From NCBI GenBank assembly GCA_964495345.1, contig CAZBVV010000018.1, forward strand, positions 1 through 25,685: a stretch of 25,685 nucleotides of DNA, read 5' to 3'. The translations under genes and the position numbers were made by a program. The notes under the pieces are model-generated. The model was not told the DNA's origin, searched no databases, and saw only the letters and a program-made list of their open reading frames with translations. This DNA is from UBA1081 sp964495345 (GTDB taxonomy: Bacteria; Bacillota; Clostridia; Oscillospirales; Acutalibacteraceae). Below, one piece after another: positions 6,973 to 13,965 of this stretch. The stretch's first letter is position 1. Every line of letters starts with the position of its first letter.

Positions 6973-9407
6973 GTGTTTGAGTCATCTCCTTTGTCGGAAT
7001 CTTTTCTTTTTTTACTTGCTGTTGATGCAATTTTTGTTCTCGGATTTGTTGCCGTCGCAGGCGTGCTGTCTTTTGGCATGAGTGAACTTGAAGAATCGTC
7101 ATCGATAAAGGTAATTTTAATAGGTGTTTCGATTATTTCTTCATCTTCGCCGTTATGAGAGTTGATGTCTTTTACAACTTGGTCAGCAGGTACAAGGGTT
7201 ACGCCGTTGAGCTGATCCTTTATTTTTTTGTCGAATTTTGCTTTTTGTTTAGCTTTTTTTCTGCTGTATTTTTTCGGAGTGGATTCATCTTCCTCATCTT
7301 CTTCAACCTCAATATAAACCTTGCGTACACGGGGCTTCTCTTTTCGCCAGCCGATACTTGTTTTGTTAATAAAGCCTTCGCAGACAACAAGAATGGGAGT
7401 TAAGAAGAGCATTATTATAAGTGCACTTATAATTGAACCTCTTGCCAGCATCATGCACATGGATTTTATAAGGTCGATATCGCAGGCAAGATATACGCCG
7501 AATGTTGCGGCAAAGAATACTAACGCACTTTGGAAAATTGATTTTTGTGACTGATTTGCCGCTGTGAGCATCGCCTCTTTTTTATCGGAGCCTTTGCGTA
7601 TTTCCTCTCTGTATCTGGTCGTAAGAAGAATTGCATAGTCAACCGTTGCACCAAGCTGAACGCAGGATATGATTGTGGGCGTTATAAAGCAGATTACCTC
7701 ACCCGTGCAGAATGATATTGCAACATTAATCCATATAGCCAATTCGATTGAAAGCACAAGAATGAACGGAATTGTAATTGACTTGAAAACTATTGCAATA
7801 ATTATAAAAATCGCAAGCATTGAAAGCACATTTGTAACAATAAAGTCTACATCCGTAACGGCAATAAGGTCTTTATACATTGCCGCTTCACCTGTGAGCT
7901 TTGCCTCGCTGTCGTAGGATTTTATTATTGAATTAATTTGTTCAAGCTGAGCGTTACATTCGTCTGTTGAGGCTGCATAGACTGACGTTATCATAACAAG
8001 CTGATATCCGTTTGTCTGCAGCATTGATATTAAAGAGCCCGGAAGAATATCTGTCGAAATTGAAGTGCCGAGTATTGATTTAAGGCTTAACGCACCCGAT
8101 ACACCGTCAACATTCTGTATTTCTTCAATCATTTTCAGGTTGTCGTTGTCGTTCATGGAATCCTTTGTGATAACAAAGTGAGAACTTGCCATGTTAAAAT
8201 CCTCGCTAAGCACGTCCATAGCGGCAACGGAACTCATTGATTTGGGCATTGAGCCAAGAAGATTAAAGTATTTTTCAACCTTGTTCTGTCCGTACCATGA
8301 GGGGATTATCAGAATTACAAAAATTATGCACATTACAGGTCTTGCTTTTATTGTAAGCTTGTTAAGACCGTTGAAAGAGGGGGTGAAGCTTTTGTGACTT
8401 GTTTTCCGGATGCCTTTTTCAAACAGAAGAATCAACGCAGGAAGAATGATTACTACCGTAAGCACACCGAAAACAACACCCTTTGCCATAACGATACCGA
8501 TATCTTTGCCCAACGTAAGCTGCATAAAGCACAGAGCAAGGAATCCGAAAACTGTTGTAAGCGAGCTTCCGAAAAGGGAAGCGAAAGTGCTTGTTATGGC
8601 TGTTTTCATGGCATCCTCACGCTTTTTGAAGCGAGATTTTTCTTCGGTATATCTGTCAATAAGAAAAACGGAGTAGTCAACGGTAACAGCCAACTGGAGT
8701 ATCGCGGCTATGGATTGAGTAATAAAGGAAATTTCACCGAATATGAAATTTGTACCCATATTATACAGTACTGCCATTCCCAATGATACAAGGATAATCA
8801 CATTCATAAGGAATGAATCCATTGTAAACATAAGTATAACCGTTGCAAGACCTACAGCAACAACAATATAAAGCGGCATTTCGGAGAAAAGCATTTCACG
8901 CAAGTCGTCAGCCATGGCGGCTGTACCGCTTACAAGGCATTGTTTGCCCAAAATTTTCTTTATTTGAGATACCGCATCAAGAGTATCACTTGATGAATTT
9001 GTAGCATGGAACTGAACGAGCATTAACGAACGGTCGGTTTCTTCGTTATACAGCATTGACGATACCGCTTCCGGTAGCATTGATAACGGTATTGGCGATT
9101 CGGCAAGTGACCCCAGCCACAATACCTGTTTGACGTTTTCAATTTCATTTATGCTGTCTTCCGCCTCGTATAAGGTATTGTTGTCCATTCCGCTTACAAC
9201 AATAATAGCCATCGTTGCCGCATTAAATTCCTCGTCGAGTATGTTGATACCCTCTACAGAATCAAGGTCTTCGGGAAGATAAGACAGAATATCGTAGTTG
9301 ATTGGCGTAAGTATCATTCCAAGCAAAGATGGAATTAACAGTAAAAGTGCTATAATAACTACCTTTTTCGGATTTTTTACAATTTTTTGAGCTAATGTAT
9401 CTATCAC
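6969..9407 (-). CDS. MMPL/RND-family membrane exporter
   Basis: This transporter of about 812 residues consists of two homologous halves. Each half has one N-terminal helix, an extracellular domain and a bundle of five further helices. Both halves carry the MMPL signature after the fourth helix: VTVDYSVFLIDRYTEEK and ATVDYAILLTTRYREE. These proton-driven pumps move lipids, surfactants or other amphiphiles. The last ~110 residues are a cytosolic, highly charged tail with acidic (EVEEDEEDE) and basic (KKYSRKKAKQKAKFDKK) stretches, unusual for the family. TTG at 9414-9416 would leave no gap after AGGAG (9417-9421), so I prefer GTG at 9405-9407, which has 9 bp spacing. It is the first gene of a three-gene operon with two lipoproteins. 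Confidence 0.88.
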   Translation of the reverse strand: MIDTLAQKIVKNPKKVVIIALLLLIPSLLGMILTPINYDILSYLPEDLDSVEGINILDEEFNAATMAIIVVSGMDNNTLYEAEDSINEIENVKQVLWLGSLAESPIPLSMLPEAVSSMLYNEETDRSLMLVQFHATNSSSDTLDAVSQIKKILGKQCLVSGTAAMADDLREMLFSEMPLYIVVAVGLATVILMFTMDSFLMNVIILVSLGMAVLYNMGTNFIFGEISFITQSIAAILQLAVTVDYSVFLIDRYTEEKSRFKKREDAMKTAITSTFASLFGSSLTTVFGFLALCFMQLTLGKDIGIVMAKGVVFGVLTVVIILPALILLFEKGIRKTSHKSFTPSFNGLNKLTIKARPVMCIIFVILIIPSWYGQNKVEKYFNLLGSMPKSMSSVAAMDVLSEDFNMASSHFVITKDSMNDNDNLKMIEEIQNVDGVSGALSLKSILGTSISTDILPGSLISMLQTNGYQLVMITSVYAASTDECNAQLEQINSIIKSYDSEAKLTGEAAMYKDLIAVTDVDFIVTNVLSMLAIFIIIAIVFKSITIPFILVLSIELAIWINVAISFCTGEVICFITPTIISCVQLGATVDYAILLTTRYREEIRKGSDKKEAMLTAANQSQKSIFQSALVFFAATFGVYLACDIDLIKSMCMMLARGSIISALIIMLFLTPILVVCEGFINKTSIGWRKEKPRVRKVYIEVEEDEEDESTPKKYSRKKAKQKAKFDKKIKDQLNGVTLVPADQVVKDINSHNGEDEEIIETPIKITFIDDDSSSSLMPKDSTPATATNPRTKIASTASKKRKDSDKGDDSNT

Positions 9408-9525
9408 AGGAATCAACTCCTAATAAAACAAGATAAAAGATTAATACCCATATTATAAATTATTGACCATAAAGATTAACTGAATATTAATAGAGTATAC
9501 AAAACAACAAATTTGTTTAAAAATA

Positions 9526-9593
9526 TATGCCGTCGGTATAATCGGTATGCCGTCGGTACAGGTTATTGTAGCATAAAAAGTACCTATTGTCAA
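9526..9593 (-). promoter_or_regulatory. Strong promoter of the exporter operon with downstream direct-repeat operator
   Basis: On the minus strand TTGACA (9588-9593), a 17-bp spacer and TACAAT (9565-9570) form a near-perfect sigma-A promoter. From the expected start site (about 9558) downward, the 13-mer TATGCCGTCGGTA (plus strand) occurs at 9526-9538 and 9546-9558. A third TCGGTA core lies between them at 9542-9547. The three TCGGTA cores are 9 and 11 bp apart, all on the same DNA face. The position, over the transcription start, suggests a repressor site. No candidate repressor gene is adjacent. Confidence 0.75.
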
Positions 9594-9610
9594 AACTTAA
9601 AATAATTCCC

Positions 9611-9664
9611 TTGACATATCGAACAAATGTTTCTATACTTAATTGTGGTGAGAACGTTTGTTTG
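9611..9664 (+). promoter_or_regulatory. SOS-type promoter of the phage-like cassette with two LexA-box-like sites
   Basis: TTGACA (9611-9616), a 17-bp spacer and TATACT (9634-9639) form a strong promoter. The Gram-positive LexA box is CGAACRNRYGTTYG. CGAACAAATGTTTC at 9620-9633 matches 13 of 14 positions and fills the spacer. AGAACGTTTGTTTG at 9651-9664 matches 12 of 14 and lies just past the expected start site (about 9646). Both fit the shorter core GAAC-N4-GTTT. The sites are 31 bp apart, about three helical turns, so bound LexA would block the polymerase twice. LexA binding itself is inferred. Confidence 0.8.
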
Positions 9665-9723
9665 TAAGACAAATATTTTCTGATCTCTCTTGCACGGAAA
9701 ATACAATAAAAGGAGTTGATAAT

Positions 9724-10122
9724 TTGGATATTGTTTCTTACGGCGAATTTTTGCTGCCCGATGTTCAAAATAATGATTTTCGTTCAATTGACTGTGACTG
9801 TGCTGCCTGTCTTTACGATGCAGGTAAATTGGCACTTTCCGATGTTCTTGCGGCTGTTATAAACAATGAACTTACCGAAACGGAACGCTGTGTAATACAG
9901 AAATATTGGTTCAACGGCGAAAAAATTTCACGAATTGCGGCATTTTTCGGTATCAGTCCCGATGCAGTAAGAAAAAGCCTTAAAAGAGCACAGAAGAAAA
10001 TATATGCAAGCCTCAAATATGTGGTTTTGTATAACAGCGTTATCGGCAGTAACGATAAATTGCCGGAAAACTTCGGATTTAAAATTGTCAGATGTGTTGA
10101 CGGAAAGGAGCTGATACCATGA
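9724..10122 (+). CDS. Sigma-region-4-like transcription regulator of the cassette
   Basis: This 132-residue protein starts at TTG 9724, which has AAAAGGAG ending at 9715 and 8 bp spacing. An earlier in-frame TTG at 9658 lies inside a LexA-like site and lacks a ribosome site. Residues about 50-112 form a sigma-70 region 4 helix-turn-helix: LTETERCVIQKYWFNGEKIS, then IAAFFGISPDAVRKSLKRAQ. The first ~45 residues hold no recognisable sigma region 2. Without -10 recognition it is more likely a phage-style late-gene activator (compare PBSX Xpf and ArpU-type proteins) or a DNA-binding autoregulator than a full sigma factor. It is first behind the SOS promoter and overlaps the next gene by ATGA, so it probably governs the cassette. 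Confidence 0.75.
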   Translation: MDIVSYGEFLLPDVQNNDFRSIDCDCAACLYDAGKLALSDVLAAVINNELTETERCVIQKYWFNGEKISRIAAFFGISPDAVRKSLKRAQKKIYASLKYVVLYNSVIGSNDKLPENFGFKIVRCVDGKELIP

Positions 10123-10370
10123 GTAAATCACTGGTTGAATTGGCAAAAGAATACGAACATTCTGCTCAGTTGCTTTCGGAATGTGTACCGGGCATAAGAG
10201 CAGAGTATAAAAAGGCTGTATTATCGGGGGATAAGGATAAGGCAAAAACACTTGCAAGAAAACTTACGGTAGTATACGAAGAGATAAGAGATGCACGAAT
10301 TGTTGCGGATATGCTCAAGCATTATTACGATGACAGTGATTACATACAGCAGATAGAGGAGGCATCATAA
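10119..10370 (+). CDS. Small all-helical protein of unknown function in the cassette
   Basis: The 83-residue product has two predicted helices rich in Lys, Glu and Ala (LVELAKEYEHSAQLLSECV and AKTLARKLTVVYEEIRDARI) and no membrane segment or signal peptide. It starts on the ATGA overlap with the regulator gene, so it is translationally coupled to it. Partner binding through a helical hairpin, for example to the regulator or a fibre protein, is conceivable, but no family is recognised. The gene is kept because of coupling, codon use like its neighbours and a GAGGAGG ribosome site for the next gene at its end. Confidence 0.75.
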   Translation: MSKSLVELAKEYEHSAQLLSECVPGIRAEYKKAVLSGDKDKAKTLARKLTVVYEEIRDARIVADMLKHYYDDSDYIQQIEEAS

Positions 10371-10371
10371 T

Positions 10372-10701
10372 ATGGTATTGAACAGATTAGTGATAACTCA
10401 TGGTGATACAATCAGATTTCACCTTAATCACACGGAAAACGAAGAAGAATATCAACTCGGTGACGGTGAAAAATACTTTTTTGCTGTTGCAAAGGAAGAA
10501 GAATCCCATTCAATGCTCTTTTATACATACAATCAGAGTGCAGATTTTGATATGGCACTGAGTCTTGACGAGGGGTTTTATGTGTTTGAGTTGGGGATTA
10601 TTGATGCACAGGGCAATTCAAGAGTTATTTTGCCTGCTGTTGACGAGCGACACAGAGCGATTAATCAGTTGATTGTTTTAAGGAGGATTTGTGATGTTTG
10701 A
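10372..10701 (+). CDS. Phage baseplate upper protein (BppU) N-domain-like protein
   Basis: The 109-residue beta-rich protein opens with LVITHGDTIRFHL. The pattern continues through FFAVAKEEESHSMLFYTY and ALSLDEGFYVFELGIIDAQGN. This strand order and the GDT-F-L opening resemble the N-terminal domain of phage baseplate upper proteins, which attach receptor-binding fibres to the baseplate. It is only that domain, without a long C-terminal part. GAGGAGG (10356-10362) precedes the ATG. The gene lies in an unbroken run with fibre-like proteins. The assignment is by pattern and is moderate. Confidence 0.6.
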   Translation: MVLNRLVITHGDTIRFHLNHTENEEEYQLGDGEKYFFAVAKEEESHSMLFYTYNQSADFDMALSLDEGFYVFELGIIDAQGNSRVILPAVDERHRAINQLIVLRRICDV

Positions 10702-10948
10702 TAATATAATCAATGCAAGTATTTCTACACCGGAAATCAAAGGTTGTACATATCCTCAGGGACCCAGAGGAATCGGCATAAAAAGCATAGGTCAGGATGC
10801 CGATTCAATAATCATCACTCTTGACGATAACTCCGTGCATAGAGTTGCTTTTCCTGCATGGTGGTTTGGTACGGCTGATGAATATAACGCCCTCTCATCC
10901 AAGGAAAAAACGGCTTATTATCTGTACTTTATAAAAGACGGCAGTTGA
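10694..10948 (+). CDS. Short phage tail-fibre-type protein with GPRG linker and EYNALSxxEK motif
   Basis: I prefer ATG 10694 (84 residues) over the adjacent GTG 10691, because AGGAGGA at 10681-10687 is then 6 bp away. The protein has a collagen-like turn (YPQGPRGIGIKSIG) and a short beta segment (DSIIITLDDNSVHRVAF). It ends with GTADEYNALSSKEKTAYYLYFI. That last motif is widespread in Firmicutes phage tail and baseplate proteins, where it often ends or links domains. The product is therefore a minimal fibre or linker module. It overlaps the preceding gene by 8 bp and is transcribed with it. Confidence 0.7.
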   Translation: MFDNIINASISTPEIKGCTYPQGPRGIGIKSIGQDADSIIITLDDNSVHRVAFPAWWFGTADEYNALSSKEKTAYYLYFIKDGS

Positions 10949-10960
10949 TGAGGTGTTTGT

Positions 10961-11110
10961 ATGATGAATCATAATAATTTTTCATATTTCCCCCTTGAAA
11001 TCAGTAAGGTAATATCCAACGAGGGCGAAGTAATTTTTGACAGAGGTAAACGAAACGCATCGTATTTTTACATTGATTTACAAACAGAACAGATTGAAGA
11101 AGAAAGGTGA
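10961..11110 (+). CDS. 49-residue small protein in the fibre gene run
   Basis: An open frame from ATG 10961 (a second ATG follows at once) to TGA 11108-11110 encodes 49 residues. It begins MMNHNNFSYFPLEISKV and ends QIEEER. GAGGTG at 10950-10955 is well placed as a ribosome site. The stop overlaps the ribosome site of the next gene (AAAGGTGA). The frame fills the only gap between two fibre-like genes exactly, which is the main reason to call it. The product is mixed beta and charged, with no signal or membrane segment and no family I recognise. Confidence 0.6.
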   Translation: MMNHNNFSYFPLEISKVISNEGEVIFDRGKRNASYFYIDLQTEQIEEER

Positions 11111-11116
11111 TTTTTT

Positions 11117-11863
11117 ATGGCAAGTTATTTAAACATTACACTTGATACATCAAGTCCGCAGGATGTCAGCGTTGCAATAAACGGCGGCGAAGAGCAAACA
11201 ACGGATACACAGCTCACTCTTGAAATTTTGTGTTCCGACAGCGATACAACAGGCTATCAGATGAAAATTTGGTCCAATGCGATGTATGAAAATTCCGAGG
11301 ATACGGCATCATGGGAAGATTACAGCAGTGAAAAAACCATAACCATTTTAGGTGAACCTGTTGCAGACGATACCGTTACGGTTTACGTTAAATTGCGTGA
11401 TGATGTCTGGAATGAATCCGAGGTTGTATCAGACAGCATAAAATTCTATTTAGTCAGTCCCACGGTAAATATTACGGGAATAACAAGGGTGCGTATTTCA
11501 AAAATTCCCGCCACGGAAAATGATTCTTTTGCTGACAGACTCGCACCAAGGGATACCTGCGTGGTTGGTTTTACGGTGGACAGCGATTGCGACGAAGCGA
11601 TGGTTATGGTTGTTGAGTCTGCAGATGCAAATTATGATGACTCCTCAAACGTATTGATTCCTACTGACGGTGAATCAAAAATTACAAATTACGATGCTGA
11701 GGAGATTACAGAGGAAGACGGCTTGCAGATTTGTTCTTTGCAGGCAAACAGTCAGTATAATGTGTTTATCAAAGGTGCAGACCTTGAAGCGGCATCACCC
11801 GGTGACGGCGTAAAAATCGTAAAAATCTTTGCCCGTTCAAGTAACGGCTTATGGAGTGCATGA
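11117..11863 (+). CDS. Ig/fibronectin-like beta-sandwich fibre protein
   Basis: The 248-residue acidic protein opens MASYLNITLDTSSPQDVSVAINGG. It contains at least two beta-sandwich units. The first (about 5-110) has YQMKIWSNAMYENSEDTASWEDYS and ends TVTVYVKLRDDVWNES. The second (about 113-248) repeats the same finish as VKIVKIFARSSNGLWS. The closing patterns VYVKLRDDVWNES and IFARSSNGLWS are the kind seen in repeat units of tail-associated adhesins. There is no signal peptide, as in phage virion proteins released by lysis. Its stop lies 1 bp before the next start. The role inferred is a surface-binding fibre, with no ligand assigned. Confidence 0.65.
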   Translation: MASYLNITLDTSSPQDVSVAINGGEEQTTDTQLTLEILCSDSDTTGYQMKIWSNAMYENSEDTASWEDYSSEKTITILGEPVADDTVTVYVKLRDDVWNESEVVSDSIKFYLVSPTVNITGITRVRISKIPATENDSFADRLAPRDTCVVGFTVDSDCDEAMVMVVESADANYDDSSNVLIPTDGESKITNYDAEEITEEDGLQICSLQANSQYNVFIKGADLEAASPGDGVKIVKIFARSSNGLWSA

Positions 11864-11864
11864 T

Positions 11865-12338
11865 ATGCTTACTTTTTTAACAGACAGAAACAGAATAAGC
11901 AACCATTTCAAAGCCTGCGTAACCGTAAACAGCGATACGGAATTTGATGCATTTCAGGTAAGAGCCACAAAAATCGGTGAGCCTTATATGCTTGGCGTGG
12001 GCTATGATTTGCTTTGCGATGATCTGATTGACGGCGGCTACTGTCTGGACGGTACTGCATATGTGTATGAGCCGGCAACGTCGCTGAGCTTCGATATAGA
12101 GTCCTCGGAACTTGAAAATGACGGTGAATACAGAATCAGCGTGTATGTAAGGAATACCGACGGAGTATGGAACGATGTTTGCCCTCTTTATACAAAGGAC
12201 GAAAAGTTGATTGTTGACGGCAACTCAGCGTATATATTCGTGCAAAGGCTCGGACTCGGTACAGATGACAACTATATTAGTGTGTATGCAGGCGAAGATA
12301 TTGCGGAGTTTATATCGGAGGTGTTAAAAAATGAGTGA
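11865..12338 (+). CDS. Second Ig-like fibre protein, related to the preceding gene
   Basis: The start is ATG 11865, with GGAG (11853-11856) 8 bp upstream inside the preceding gene, giving 157 residues. The earlier in-frame start at 11829 lies inside that gene without a ribosome site. The fold pattern is again beta-sandwich. ISVYVRNTDGVWNDVCPLY mirrors VYVKLRDDVWNES in the upstream protein, so the two probably share a repeat unit that was split or duplicated. It carries no signal peptide. It overlaps the following fibre gene by 8 bp, so three fibre genes are coupled in order. Confidence 0.65.
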   Translation: MLTFLTDRNRISNHFKACVTVNSDTEFDAFQVRATKIGEPYMLGVGYDLLCDDLIDGGYCLDGTAYVYEPATSLSFDIESSELENDGEYRISVYVRNTDGVWNDVCPLYTKDEKLIVDGNSAYIFVQRLGLGTDDNYISVYAGEDIAEFISEVLKNE

Positions 12339-12849
12339 ATACCATATGTCATACAGCGGTGCAGAGCTTGATGAGGCAATAAGTAAGGTTAAAAACGGGT
12401 ATATATTACCGTCGGGACAGCTTGAATTTACACAGAACGGTGAATATGACGTAACAGAGTTAGCACAAGCGATAGTTAATGTTTCAAGTGCAAATATTCA
12501 GTGCGGATTTTTAGATGCAGGTACTAATAACTATACAAGTTATACCCTGACGGGACTTTCAGGTGAATTTAATTCATTAATAATGTTGCAGTCAGGACAA
12601 GTCGGAAATATTGCCGCAAATGAATACAGAATGTCAAGGCTTATATACATACCTGATTTTTCTGAATCAAGTCATAAGGCAAAAGTGCTTTCTTACAATC
12701 AATCAACATCAACAAGCACTACGGAATATCTTTCATCTCTGTCTTCATCTAATATTATATTTGATAGTTCAAACGGAACTTGTCAAATAACCCTGCCGTC
12801 TAATCATCAACTTCGCTATCAATACGTGTGGATAGCATTTAATTTGTAA
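12331..12849 (+). CDS. Phage tail-fibre-like protein with the PSG-ENGxYDV-type motif
   Basis: This 172-residue protein begins YHMSYSGAELDEAISKVKNG and continues ILPSGQLEFTQNGEYDVTEL. Closely similar phrases, of the type PSGTxxITENGTYDVxxYAxAxVNV, recur in virion and fibre proteins of gut Firmicutes phages. The rest (about 55-172) is a Ser/Thr/Asn-rich beta domain ending YQYVWIAFNL, plausibly the receptor-binding head. GGAGGTG (12318-12324) is a strong ribosome site. It precedes the lysozyme gene, the usual place for the last fibre gene in phage late operons. Confidence 0.7.
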   Translation: MSEYHMSYSGAELDEAISKVKNGYILPSGQLEFTQNGEYDVTELAQAIVNVSSANIQCGFLDAGTNNYTSYTLTGLSGEFNSLIMLQSGQVGNIAANEYRMSRLIYIPDFSESSHKAKVLSYNQSTSTSTTEYLSSLSSSNIIFDSSNGTCQITLPSNHQLRYQYVWIAFNL

Positions 12850-12873
12850 GACAGAGGAATGGAGATGTAAAAA

Positions 12874-13650
12874 ATGACAAACAAAGTATTATTCAAAGGT
12901 ATAGACGTATCTTATGCCAACGGTAAAATTGATTGGGATAAAATGAAGAACAATATTGATTTTGTCGTTATCCGTTGCGGTTACGGCGGAAACTATGTCA
13001 ATCAGGACGATGCTCAATGGTATGCAAACGTAGCGGCTTGTGAGGAAAGGGGAATACCTTACGGCGTTTATCTTTACAGCTATGCAACGTCAACACAAAA
13101 AGCTAAGTCGGAAGCGTATCACGCATTAAGACTCTTAGCCGGACATAAGCCCGAATATCCTGTTTTTCTTGACCTTGAGGAAGCAAGAATTGCCGCTTTG
13201 GGTAAGGATAAAATTCTTGAAATCGCACGCACTTTTTGTGAAATAATTACCGATGCAGGTTATCTTTACGGCACTTATGCAAATAAACATTGGTATGATA
13301 CATATCTAACGGATGCATGGTATGATAATCATCCCAAATGGATTGCACAATACAATAAAGAGTGTAGCTACAAAGGTGCTTACGATATCTGGCAATACTC
13401 AAAAACGGGCAAGCTTGAGGGCTTCGACGGTTATTTTGATTTAAATTACTGTTATACGTCTTTTTTGAAAGGCGATGTTGACGGTGACGGAGAAATCACC
13501 GCCTCCGACGCAAGAACGGTTTTAAGAGCGTCAGCCCATATCGGGGAGCTTGACCGAAGTGAAGTGTATGCGGCTGATGTAAACGGTGACGGAGAAATTA
13601 CCGCCGCAGATGCAAGACAGATTTTAAGAGAATCGGCAGGGCTTGAATAA
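12874..13650 (+). CDS. GH25 lysozyme (endolysin) with C-terminal type I dockerin
   Basis: Residues 1-195 are a GH25 muramidase that cleaves beta-1,4 links between N-acetylmuramic acid and N-acetylglucosamine. Active-site residues are D11 (GIDVSYANG) and D100/E102 (VFLDLEEAR), matching D9/D98/E100 of cellosyl as I recall it. Residues 200-258 form a two-repeat dockerin: DVDGDGEITASD at 201-212 and DVNGDGEITAAD at 235-246, with calcium-ligand Asp/Asn at positions 1, 3, 5 and 12 of each loop. There is no signal peptide, so export needs the holin genes just downstream. A dockerin on an endolysin is unusual: it would dock to a cohesin, either on the host surface or in a scaffold. The next gene starts on its stop codon. 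Confidence 0.93.
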   Translation: MTNKVLFKGIDVSYANGKIDWDKMKNNIDFVVIRCGYGGNYVNQDDAQWYANVAACEERGIPYGVYLYSYATSTQKAKSEAYHALRLLAGHKPEYPVFLDLEEARIAALGKDKILEIARTFCEIITDAGYLYGTYANKHWYDTYLTDAWYDNHPKWIAQYNKECSYKGAYDIWQYSKTGKLEGFDGYFDLNYCYTSFLKGDVDGDGEITASDARTVLRASAHIGELDRSEVYAADVNGDGEITAADARQILRESAGLE

Positions 13651-13919
13651 TGGAAATAAATATTGAACTCTTTACTATGATAGCCGAACTCATATCCGCA
13701 ATAGTTGTGATTTTCGGCGTAATCTTTGCTTGTTACAGATGGTATCTTAAACAGAATAAACAGAACGAGGACATCAAAGCCGTGAAAGAGGAAAATATGC
13801 TTATCTGTTACGCTTTGCAAGCGTGTCTTGACGGACTTGAACAGCTCGGTGCAAACCATACGGTAACAAAAGCTAAAGAAAAGCTGGAAACGCACCTTAA
13901 TGTTTCGGCACACAGGTAG
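13650..13919 (+). CDS. Phage-type one-helix membrane protein of the lysis module
   Basis: This 89-residue protein has an N-terminal membrane helix (about 9-30, MIAELISAIVVIFGVIFACY), then basic RWYLKQNKQ and a coiled cytoplasmic tail ending LETHLN. Proteins of the same plan, with one helix followed by a conserved LxxGLEQLGxN-type segment, sit next to endolysins in many Firmicutes phages. Their function is not settled, and a holin accessory or antiholin role is plausible. The start ATG shares one base with the lysozyme stop (TAATG), so translation is coupled. The topology is N-out with the tail inside by the positive-inside rule. Confidence 0.75.
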   Translation: MEINIELFTMIAELISAIVVIFGVIFACYRWYLKQNKQNEDIKAVKEENMLICYALQACLDGLEQLGANHTVTKAKEKLETHLNVSAHR

Positions 13920-13965
13920 CAATAATTTACCTACGGAAAATTATTGTTCGAAAGGTGGTGAATTA

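Noticed and set aside
8394..8786. Plus-strand open frames inside the exporter gene
   Set aside because: They are antisense to conserved membrane segments, with no ribosome site and no protein-like pattern.
9658..9723. Upstream TTG start for the cassette regulator
   Set aside because: It lies inside the second LexA-like site, 12 bp after the expected transcription start, with no ribosome site. TTG 9724 has AAAAGGAG.
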